Assembly (NCBI GenBank): GCA_964415605.1
Contig: CAYQBA010000156.1
Coordinates: forward strand, 1-10,973
Length of the DNA: 10,973 nucleotides
Direction of reading: 5' to 3'
Source of the DNA: UCB3 sp964415605
Lineage (GTDB): Bacteria; Chloroflexota; Anaerolineae; Epilineales; Epilineaceae
Shown: positions 1-10,973 of the stretch, one piece after another
Numbering within the stretch: position 1 is the first letter of the stretch
How the letters are laid out: each line of letters opens with the position of its first letter
The notes under the pieces: model-generated
Told to the model about the DNA's origin: nothing
The model's database searches: none
The model's input: the letters and a program-made list of their open reading frames with translations, nothing else
Made by a program: the position numbers and the translations under genes

Positions 1-504
1 GGCGGCGACGGCGGGGAGCCCGCCACCGCGACGGGGGCTCTGGCGGCGCCCCTCGCCACGCCGCTCGCGGCGGCCGAGCTGCGGGCGCGCCTGGCGGACG
101 CGCCGCCCGTGCTGGCGCATGGGATGCTGGTGGCGTTCGTCGCCGGTCACGCGTCCCGCGTGCTGAGCCTGCCGGCGGACGAAGCCATCGACCCGCGCCG
201 CCCGCTGCATGATCTGGGGCTGGACTCGCTGATGGCGGTCGAGCTGCGCAATCGCCTTGCCGTCGGCCTGGCGCTGGCGCAGCCGTTGCCGGCCACCGTC
301 GTCCTGGACCACCCGACGCTGGACGCGCTGGCCGCGCGCCTGGCACGCGAGCTGCCGATGGCCCGCGCCCCGGTGTCGCCCGCGCCGGGCCGCGCCGCCC
401 CGGCGGACGCCGCAGCCTCGTCCGCCGGCGATCTCGTCGCCGCGATCGCCGCGCTCAGCGACGACGAGGTCGATCGGATGCTCGGCAACGGGAGGGGCTC
501 ATGA
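1..504 (+). CDS. Type I polyketide synthase subunit, C-terminal end (ACP plus docking tail), 5' truncated
   Basis: The reading frame is open from base 1 and ends at TGA 502-504, giving 167 codons of a larger protein whose start lies left of the window. An internal ATG at 109 falls just before the ACP and is not a credible start, because the in-frame sequence upstream (ELRARLADAPP) is a usual pre-ACP linker. The one complete domain is an acyl carrier protein with the motif LGLDSLMAVELRNRL. The serine at 226-228 would carry the phosphopantetheine arm that tethers the growing chain. After the ACP come an Ala/Pro-rich linker and a helical tail with LSDDEVDRML, typical of C-terminal docking peptides. 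No thioesterase follows, so the chain should pass to the next subunit. The upstream domains of this module cannot be known from here. The next gene begins 21 nt after the stop. Confidence 0.95.
   Translation, partial: GGDGGEPATATGALAAPLATPLAAAELRARLADAPPVLAHGMLVAFVAGHASRVLSLPADEAIDPRRPLHDLGLDSLMAVELRNRLAVGLALAQPLPATVVLDHPTLDALAARLARELPMARAPVSPAPGRAAPADAAASSAGDLVAAIAALSDDEVDRMLGNGRGS
106..351 (+). other. ACP domain of the upstream PKS subunit
   Basis: A four-helix carrier domain is indicated by the PLHDLGLDSLMAVELRNRL segment and the following LDHPTLDALAARL helix. The predicted phosphopantetheine attachment serine is codon 226-228. It shares a 26-base exact DNA match with the ACP of the next gene (229-254 with 6451-6476). 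Confidence 0.93.
229..254 (+). repeat. 26-base exact repeat in ACP regions (second copy 6451-6476)
   Basis: The DNA coding LMAVELRNR plus neighbouring bases is identical over 26 bases to 6451-6476 in the gene 2 ACP, including all synonymous positions. It reflects common origin or gene conversion of the modules and is not a mobile repeat. Confidence 0.85.
427..501 (+). other. C-terminal docking tail of the upstream PKS subunit
   Basis: The last 25 residues (GDLVAAIAAL, then SDDEVDRML) form a short acidic amphipathic helix after a disordered Ala/Pro linker. The 'LSxxE...L' pattern resembles the C-terminal peptides of class 2 PKS docking pairs known from cyanobacteria and myxobacteria. The partner should be the N-terminal helices of the next protein (526-630). 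The class assignment is by motif memory only. Confidence 0.6.
491..495 (+). promoter_or_regulatory. Shine-Dalgarno-like GGAGG at the end of PKS gene 1
   Basis: GGAGG at 491-495 lies 5 nt upstream of ATG 501, which overlaps the stop of gene 1 as ATGA. This is the strongest ribosome-binding motif at the junction, yet ATG 501 is out of frame with gene 2 and opens only a 13-codon frame. It may keep ribosomes on the message between the two large genes. Confidence 0.4.
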
Positions 505-542
505 AGCAGATGATAGGGGATGACCATGTCGACGACCGTTGA
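501..542 (+). other. Possible 13-codon coupling mini-ORF (MKQMIGDDHVDDR)
   Basis: ATG 501 overlaps the stop of PKS gene 1 (ATGA 501-504) and has GGAGG at 5 nt spacing. The frame runs 13 codons to TGA 540-542, ending just inside gene 2 (start 520 or 526). The peptide resembles no known protein. Its position suggests translational coupling: a ribosome finishing gene 1 could restart at 501, stop at 542 and restart at gene 2. It could equally be chance, since an ATGA is easy to make at such a junction. Confidence 0.25.
515..519 (+). promoter_or_regulatory. Ribosome binding site AGGGG deciding the start of PKS gene 2
   Basis: AGGGG at 515-519 lies 6 nt before ATG 526 but directly abuts ATG 520. 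Normal spacing therefore favours 526 as the start. The two candidates differ by only two codons and change no domain. Confidence 0.5.
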
Positions 543-630
543 GCGCCTGCGGTCGCTGTCGCCCGATCGGCTGGCGCTCCTCGCGGCCGAGCTGCAGGCG
601 CGGCTCGAAGCGGTCGAGCGGCTACGCTCG
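526..630 (+). other. N-terminal docking region of PKS gene 2
   Basis: Residues 1-35 contain two short helical segments: VERLRSLSPDRLALLAAEL, then QARLEAVERL, just before the KS (APIAVVGIG). The LSPDRLALL segment resembles the N-terminal half of class 2 docking pairs, which would match the tail of the upstream subunit. Assigned by motif resemblance only. Confidence 0.6.
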
Positions 631-3600
631 GCGCCGATCGCGGTGGTGGGCATCGGGTGCCGGTTCCCGGGCGGCGCCCGGGACACCGAGGGCTTCTGGC
701 GGCTCCTGCGGGGCGGCGGCGACGCCATCTCGCCCGTCCCGGCCGATCGCTGGGACGTCGACGCCTACTTCGATCCGGACCCCGACGCGCCGGGCCGGAT
801 GAGCACGCGCTGGGGCGGCTTCATCGACGATGTCGACACGTTCGATGCCGAGCACTTCGGCATCGCCCCGCGCGAGGCGGAGGGCATGGACCCCCAGCAG
901 CGGCTGCTGCTCGAGGTGGCGTGGGAGGCGCTCGAGCGCGCCGGGCAGGCGCCGGAGCGGCTCATGGACAGCCGGACCGGGGTCTTCGTCGGCATTTCCG
1001 GGTGGGACTACTACCACGTGTGCAAGGCCGCCGCGGGCGATGCGGGATTGGGCGCCTACGCGGCGTCCGGTGCGGCCCACAGCGTTGCCGCCGGGCGGCT
1101 GTCGTACGTGCTCGGCCTGCGCGGGCCGAACGTGGCCGTCGACACGGCCTGCTCGTCGTCGCTCGTGGCCGTCCACATGGCCGTCCAGAGCTTGCGGCGC
1201 GGCGAGTGCGACCTGGCGCTGGCTGGCGGCGTCAACGCCATCCTCGCCCCGGACACGACCATCGCGCTTTCGAAGATGCGCATGATGGCCCCCGACGGGC
1301 GCTGCAAGGCGTTCGACGCCGGCGCCGATGGCTTCGTCCGCGGCGAGGGCTGCGGCGTGGTCGTGCTGCGGCGGATGGCGGATGCGCTCGCCCGCCGCGA
1401 TCCGATCGTCGCCGTCCTCCGCGGCAGCGCGATCAACCACGACGGCCGCAGCCATGGTCTGACGGCGCCCAACGGCCCGGCCCAGGTCGATGTCCTGCGC
1501 GCCGCCCTCGCCGACGCGGGTGTCGCGCCGGCCACCGTCGGCTTCGTCGAAGCGCACGGGACCGGCACCGCCCTGGGCGATCCCATCGAGCTGCAGGCGC
1601 TGGGCGAGGTCTACGGACCCGAGCGCGACCGGCCCCTCGTGGTCGGATCGGTCAAGGCCAACATCGGCCACCTCGAGTCGGCCGCCGGCATCGCGGGTCT
1701 GATCAAGGCCGTCCTGGCCGTCTGCCAAGGCGAGATTCCTCCCCAACTGCACCTGCGGACGCCCAACCCACACATCCCGTGGCATCGCCTGGCCGTCTCG
1801 GTCCCGACGGAAGTCACACCCTGGCCGGCGGGGGACGCGCCGCGGCGGGCGGCCGTCAGCGCGTTCGGGTTCAGCGGGACGAACGCCCACGTCATCCTCG
1901 AAGCCGCGCCGATGACGGAGACGGAAGCGGAGGTGATGGCGACCGCGACCGAAGTCGGGGGCGCGGACCGCCCGCGGCACCTCTTCACCCTCTCCGCCCG
2001 GACCGAGCCGGCTCTGCGCGCGCTCGCCGGGCGCTTCGCGGCGCACCCGGGCACGGCCGAGGCGCCGCTGGCGGACGTGTGCTTCACCGCCGCCGCCGGC
2101 CGGTCGCATCTCGGCCGGCGCCTGGCGATCGAGGTCCAGTCGCCCGCGGCGCTGCGGGGCGCGCTGCAGGCGTTCGCGGCGGGCGAGGAGCCGCCGGGGC
2201 TGCGCCGAGGCGTCGTCACGGCGGCCCGGGCGCCGAAGGTCGCGTTCCTCTTCACCGGGCAAGGCGCGCAGTACGGCGGGATGGGTCGACAACTGTACGC
2301 CACCCAGCCGACCTTCCGGAACGCCATCGATCGGTGCGAGGCGCTGCTGCGGCCGCATCTCGATCGGCCGCTGACGGCGGTGCTGTTCGCCGCGCCGGGC
2401 GATCCGGCAGCGACCGCCGCCCTGGACGACACGACCTACACCCAGGCGGCCCTGTTCGCCATCGGCTACGGGCTGGCCGAGCTGTGGCGGTCGTGGAGCG
2501 TGGCGCCGGCCTGGGTGATGGGCCACAGCGTCGGCGAGCTCACGGCGGCCTGCGCGGCGGGCTACATCGGCCTGGAGGACGGCGTGCGCCTGATCGCCGC
2601 GCGCGGGCGGCTGATGGGCGCCCTCCCGCCGGGCGGCGCGATGGCCGCCGTCCTGGCCGACGCCGGCCCGGTCCGCGCCGCCCTCAGCCCCTTCGACGGC
2701 CGCGTTGCGATCGCCGCCCACAACGGCCCCGACAACGTCGTCGTCTCGGGCCTGTCGGCGGACGTCGACGCCGTCGTGGCCGACCTGGCCGGCCGCGGCA
2801 TCCAGGCCCGCCGCCTGAACGTCTCGCACGCCTTCCACTCGCCGCTGATGGATCCGATGCTCGATGCCTGGACCGCCGCCGCGGCGGGGATTGCAGCGGG
2901 CGCGCCGGTGGCCGGGCTGGTCTCCAACGTCACCGGCCGGCCGGCCGCCGCGGCTGAGCTGGTCGACCCGGGCTACTGGCGGCGGCACGCCCGCGAGCCC
3001 GTCCGCTTTGCCGACGGCATGCGGGCGCTGCGCGACCAGGGCTGCGACGTCTTCGTCGAGATCGGTCCCAATCCGGTGCTGCTGGGCATGGCCGGGCGCT
3101 GCGTCCCGGACGAGGCCGTGGCGTGGCTGCCGTCGCTGCGGCGCGGCCGCGACGATTGGGCGACCCTGCTCGACAGCCTGGCCGAGCTGTACGTCCGCGG
3201 CGCGCCGATCGACTGGGAAGGGTTCGACCGCGACTACGGCCGCCGGCGGACCGTCCTGCCGACCTATCCGTTCGAGCGCGAGCGCCACTGGGTGGAGGCG
3301 GCCCCGTTCCGGCCGGCCTCGTACCCGCCGGGCGGCGCCGAGGGCAGCCGGGGCGCCGAGGCCGGCGCTGGGCGCCCTTCGACCGCGTCAGGGACCACCG
3401 AGCGTGGGACCCGGGCGGCCGCGCTGCTCCATCAGGTCGTATGGCGGCGGCACGCGGGGCTGCGGTGGGTGGACGAGATCGAGGATGGCGCTCGATCGCC
3501 GGAGGCATCGCGCGCGAACGGGGCGCATGCCGACCCCCGCCCCGTCCGGACGCCCGCGTCGGCGGCGGTCGCCGCGGGCCTGGCGGCCCGGATCGAGCCG

Positions 3601-6600
3601 CTCAGGGCCGAGAACCACCTCGACCGGCACGACGCGCTGCTGGCGGATCTCGACGCCCTGGCGCTCGCTTACAGCGTCGATGCACTCCGCGCGCTGGGAT
3701 GGGACTTCGCGGCCGGCGAGGCGATGACGGCGCCGGCGCTGGCCGCGCGGCTCGGCGTCGCCGACCGCCACCAGCGGCTCTTCGGCCGCCTGCTGGCCAT
3801 CCTGGCCGAGGAGGGTCATCTCGAAGACGGGCCCTCGGGCTGGCAGGTGAGCCGCGTCCCGCCGGCGGTCGACCCCGACGCCCTCCTCCGATCGGTCGCG
3901 GCGGCGTTCCCGGCGGCATCGGTCGAGCTGACGCTGCTCGGGCGCTGCGGCGGGCGCCTGGCCGAGGTCCTGCGCGGCGCCGTCGATCCGCTGGAGGTGC
4001 TCTTCCCGGGCGGCTCGCTGGACGAGGCGGAGCAGCTCTACCAGGATGCGCCCGCCGCCCGCACGTTCAACACGCTGGTGGCCGAGGCGGTGGCGGACCT
4101 GGCCGCGTCGTGGCCGGCCGGCCGCCCGCTGCGTATCCTGGAGATCGGCGCCGGAACAGGCGGCACGACGGCACGGGTGCTCGACGCGCTGCCGGCCGGC
4201 GGCACGGCCTACACGTTCACCGACGTGTCGCCCGTCTTCGCGGCGCACGCCGCCATCAAGTTCGCGGGCTGCCCGTTCATCACCTTCCGCACGCTCGACA
4301 TCGCCCGCGATCCGGTCGACCAGGGCTTCGCGGCGGGATCCTACGACTTCGTCATCGCCGCCAACGTGCTGCACGCGACACCCCATCTCCGCCGGTCGTT
4401 GGCCCACGTCCGGTCGCTCCTGGCGCCCGACGGCCGGCTCATCCTCCTGGAGGCGACGCGGCCGACCCGTTTCGGCGACCTGACCGTCGGGCTGACCGCC
4501 GGCTGGTGGTCGTTTGCCGACCCCGACGTGCGGCCGGACTACGCGCTGCTGTCGCGGGCGCGCTGGCTGGCGCTGCTGGCGGAGGCGGGGTTCGAGGACG
4601 CGGCCGCGGTCCCGGCTGACGCCGAAGGCGTGCTCGCGGAACAGGCCGTGATCCTCGCCCGCCGATCGGCCGGTCCGGACGCCGGCGCCGACGCCAACGC
4701 GCGCGCTGCATCCGGCACGTGGCTCGTCCTGGCCGACCGGGGCGGCCTGGGCGAGCGGCTGGCGGCCCGGCTGCGGGGGGCCGGCGGCGCCCGATGCGTC
4801 GTCGCCGTCGACGGTCCGTCGTTCGCCGCGACCGGCGCCGATGCGTACACGGTCGACCCGGGCTCGGGCACGGACTTCGCGCGGCTGGTCCAATCGGCGG
4901 TCGCGCCGGGGTTGCTGCCGCTGGCGGGCGTGGTCTATCTCTGGGGCATGGACGCGGTCGTGTCCGACGCCGATCCGTCCGGCGCGTTGATCGACGCCGA
5001 GCGGCGTTCGATCGGCGGCGCCCTGCACCTGGTCCAGGCGCTGCTCAGGGACGGCCCGCTGCCGCCGCCGCGCGTGTGGCTGGTCACGCGCGGCGCGCAA
5101 GCGGTCGCGGCGGCACCCGCCGATGGCCGGGTCGTGGGCGGGGGCACGGCCTCCGGCGACGAGGGTCTCGCGGCGCCGCTCGCCGTCGCCCAGGCGCCGC
5201 TGTGGGGCTTCGGCCTGGTCGTCGACGTCGAACACCCCGAGTTGCGCTGCACGCGCATCGACCTCGATCCGGCGGCCGGCCCCGGCGCCGACCTGGCCGC
5301 GCTCCTGGTGATCCTCGGGGAGCAATCGGTTGTCGAGGCCAACGGCGACCGCGAGACGGCGCTGGCCGTGCGGCGCGGCATCGGGTACGTGCCTCGCCTC
5401 GTCCGCTGGGCGGACACGTCCGGCGGGCTGGCCGGTGTGACAGAGGCGCCGGCGTTCCGCCCCGACGCGACCTATCTGATCACGGGCGGGCTGGGCGGCC
5501 TCGGTCTGCGCGTGGCGCGCTGGCTGGTCGATCACGGCGCGCGCCACGTCGCACTGATCGGGCGCAGCGCGAACAGTGCCGGCCGGCGCTCGGGAGCCGG
5601 CGCCGCGGGGGCCGACGTCGGGTCCGCGCTGCGCGCGATGGAAGCCCTCGGTGCGCGCGTCGAAGTCGTGCGCGCCGACGTCGCCGACCGGGACCAGATG
5701 GCGGCGGCGCTCGGTGGATTGGCGGAACGGCTGCCGCCCGTTCGCGGCATCGTCCACGCCGCCGGCGTGCTGGCCGACGCGGCGCTGCTGCAGCAGTCGT
5801 GGGACCGTTTTGCGACGGTGATGGCGCCCAAGATCGCCGGGACGTGGCATCTCATCCGGGCGACGCGCGACATGCGGCTCGATTTTCTTGCACTGTTCTC
5901 CTCGGGCGCGGCGGTGCTGGGTTCGGCCGGGCAGGCGAACCACGCCGCGGCCAACGCCTTCCTCGATGCCCTGGCCCACGACCTCCGGGCGGCGGGCGTG
6001 CCCGCCGTCAGCATCAACTGGGGGGCGTGGGCGGAGGTCGGCGCCGCAGCACGTACCGGAAGCCTCGGTCGAAGCGTCCCAGTGATCAGTCCCGCCGATG
6101 GTCTGGCGGCGTTGGGCTTGGCGCTGGGCGGTGGACGGTCGGCGAGCGGCCCACCGGAGGCGCGCCTGGCGGCGCTGCCCTTGGACGGGGCGGAGTTCTG
6201 GGGAAGGTTTGATCGAACCGGGGTGCCGCCGTTGCTGGCGGAGCTGGCGCCATCGGTCCCGACGGGCAGGCGCATCGGCGCCAGCGAGGACGGTGCGCCC
6301 CAGTTGCGCCAGGCGCTGGCCGCCGCCCCGCCCAACCGGCGGCACGCGGTCGCGCTTGCGCAGGTCCGGGCGCACGCGGCCGCCGTGCTGGGGTTGGGGG
6401 GGCGGGCGCCGGACGCCGACCGGCCGCTCTCCGAGCTCGGCCTCGACTCTCTGATGGCGGTCGAGCTGCGCAATCGGCTTGGCCGCGCCGTCGGCGTGGC
6501 ATTGCCGGCGACGCTGCTGTTCGAGCATCCGACCATCCAGTCGCTGGCGGCGCACATGGGGCGGATGGTGGCGGGCGACGCGGGCGATGACCCCGCGCCG

Positions 6601-6725
6601 GCCGGCGGAGCGCATCCCGCAGTCGGCGCGAGTGGCGAAGACGGGCGGTCGGACGACGCGCTGGCGGCCGAGTTGATCGCGAGGCTCGGGGACTTGGAGA
6701 AGCGGCTGGAGGACACCGCGCACGC

Positions 6726-6729
<4 letters not shown>
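526..6729 (+). CDS. Type I modular polyketide synthase, KS-AT-cMT-KR-ACP (one complete module)
   Basis: This cytosolic megasynthase performs one chain extension with C-methylation. It has 2067 residues from ATG 526, chosen for its AGGGG; ATG 520 is the longer in-frame alternative. Domains in order: N-terminal docking helices (1-35); ketosynthase (36-460) with Cys209, His344 and His382; malonyl-type acyltransferase (about 571-880) with GHSVGE (Ser668) and HAFH (768-771); post-AT LPTYPFERERHW (911-922); C-methyltransferase (about 1024-1381); pseudo-KR and KR (1396-1868); ACP (Ser1975); docking tail (about 2042-2067). There is no DH, ER or TE, and I see no DH remnant between AT and methyltransferase. 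The KR carries His1806 where the catalytic Tyr is expected. If all domains work, the product is an alpha-methyl beta-hydroxy acyl unit; if the KR is dead, an alpha-methyl beta-keto unit. The 3' end overlaps the next gene by 4 nt (ATGA). The PKS identity is certain; the final compound is unknown and I do not recognise the pathway. Confidence 0.97.
631..1905 (+). other. Ketosynthase (KS) domain of PKS gene 2
   Basis: It catalyses decarboxylative Claisen condensation of the incoming chain with a malonyl unit on its own ACP. The full catalytic set is present: Cys209 in DTACSSSL (codon 1150), His344 in EAHGTGT (codon 1555), Lys377 and His382 in VKANIGHLE. The domain ends at FGFSGTNAHVILE. The active cysteine marks an extension KS, not a decarboxylating loading KSQ. 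Confidence 0.95.
2236..3150 (+). other. Acyltransferase (AT) domain, malonyl-CoA type, PKS gene 2
   Basis: It loads the extender unit onto the ACP. It opens with KVAFLFTGQGAQ and has the nucleophile Ser668 in GHSVGE (codon 2527). The specificity motif is HAFH at 768-771 (2827-2838), the signature of malonyl-CoA-selective ATs; methylmalonyl ATs usually have YASH and GHSQGE. The alpha-methyl branch should therefore come from the methyltransferase and not from the extender. Confidence 0.92.
2827..2852 (+). repeat. 26-base exact repeat at the AT specificity motif (second copy 9054-9079)
   Basis: The DNA coding HAFHSPLMD is identical over 26 bases between the ATs of genes 2 and 3. A further 21-base identity lies at the two KS active sites (1144-1164 with 7347-7367). 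Confidence 0.85.
3595..4668 (+). other. C-methyltransferase (cMT) domain, PKS gene 2
   Basis: It transfers methyl from S-adenosylmethionine to the alpha carbon of the ACP-bound beta-ketoacyl chain. A helical lid (PLRAENHLDRHDALL, LARGIGV-like winged segment) is followed by a Rossmann core: LEIGAGTGGTT at residue 1206 (SAM-binding motif I), YTFTDVSPVF (motif II), YDFVIAANVLHAT, then LAPDGRLILLE. His1283 (codon 4372) and Glu1309 (codon 4450) sit where PKS C-methyltransferases such as that of CurJ have their His/Glu dyad. The place between AT and KR is the usual one. Confidence 0.9.
4711..6129 (+). other. Ketoreductase (pseudo-KR plus KR), catalytic Tyr replaced by His, PKS gene 2
   Basis: The structural half starts at GTWLVLAD (residue 1397) and includes QAPLWGFG and a conserved VEHPEL. 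The catalytic half has the NADPH motif TGGLGGLG (1653-1660), then HAAGVLAD. The Asp of 'LAD' (1749-1751) corresponds to the third position of the LDD fingerprint of B-type KRs. Lys1769 and Ser1793 are in place, and Asn1810 also. Thirteen residues after the Ser, in GQANHAAAN, His1806 (CAC, 5941-5943) occupies the usual Tyr position. I have some memory of His at this site in other PKS KRs, so activity is open. Confidence 0.9.
6337..6570 (+). other. ACP domain of PKS gene 2
   Basis: The motif LSELGLDSLMAVELRNRLG places the phosphopantetheine serine at residue 1975 (codon 6448). It is followed by LFEHPTIQSLAAHM. It is close to the ACP of gene 1, with a 26-base identical stretch. Confidence 0.94.
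6649..6726 (+). other. C-terminal docking helix of PKS gene 2
   Basis: After a Gly/Ala/Pro linker, the last 26 residues read as one charged helix with hydrophobic spacing (ALAAELIARLGDLEKRLED). This is unlike the LSDDEVDRML tail of gene 1. It would pair with the coiled-coil helix at the start of the next protein. Confidence 0.55.
6708..6713 (+). promoter_or_regulatory. Ribosome binding site GGAGGA for PKS gene 3
   Basis: GGAGGA at 6708-6713, inside the last codons of gene 2, lies 12 nt before ATG 6726. The spacing is rather long, but the ATGA overlap with the gene 2 stop suggests that termination-reinitiation also drives translation. Confidence 0.45.

Positions 6730-10973
<4,244 letters not shown>

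Noticed and set aside
505..525. Promoter or terminator between genes 1 and 2
   Set aside because: Only 21 nt separate the stop from ATG 526. There is no inverted repeat with a T run and no -35/-10 pair, so this is an operon junction.
657..2957. Long same-strand frames in other phases inside gene 2 (also 3123-4619, 4719-6212) and gene 3 (6770-8191)
   Set aside because: Arg/Pro/Gly-rich translations without domains lie over a continuous PKS frame, so these are shadows.
3295..3594. Possible degenerate DH between AT and methyltransferase of gene 2
   Set aside because: The segment is a low-complexity linker plus a LLHQVVWRRH strand. I find no HxxxGxxxxP, no YGPxF and no DxxxQ motif.

Overview
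The window is a stretch of modular type I polyketide synthase (PKS) genes, all on the + strand and all in one operon-like run. Base composition is very GC-rich (by eye above 70 %, with G or C at nearly every third codon position). This points to a high-GC bacterium with large secondary-metabolism clusters. Myxobacteria, Actinomycetota and Chloroflexota are all possible. A C-methyltransferase between AT and KR, and 'LSP..RLALL'-type N-terminal docking sequence, lean towards myxobacterial or cyanobacterial-style PKS, but the sequence alone does not fix the taxon.

Layout: (1) bases 1-504 are the last 167 codons of a PKS subunit, ending in an acyl carrier protein (ACP) domain and a C-terminal docking tail. 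(2) Bases 526-6729 (or from ATG 520) hold one complete monomodular PKS of about 2067 residues: docking helices, KS, AT (malonyl type), C-methyltransferase, pseudo-KR plus KR, ACP, docking tail. It has no DH, ER or TE. (3) Bases 6726-10973 hold the first 1416 codons of a third PKS subunit, which runs off the right edge: coiled-coil docking helix, KS, AT (malonyl type), DH, then the start of a reductive region. The genes are separated by 21 nt or overlap by 4 nt (ATGA). I see no promoter, terminator, RNA gene or mobile element.

How they work together: the chain on the ACP of subunit 1 should pass to the KS of subunit 2. Subunit 2 adds a malonate-derived unit, C-methylates it with S-adenosylmethionine and, if its KR works, reduces the beta-keto group. 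It then hands over to the KS of subunit 3, which adds another malonate unit and reduces and dehydrates it (any ER or further domains lie outside the window). The tails at the two junctions look like different docking types, which would enforce the order 1-2-3.

The most notable points are a histidine in place of the catalytic tyrosine of the subunit 2 KR, a methylating module without a DH, an altered DH active-site motif in subunit 3, a 13-codon mini-ORF bridging genes 1 and 2, and blocks of exact DNA identity shared between modules. I see nothing that requires a wholly new biological system; this is an assembly line of a known kind with some unusual details.
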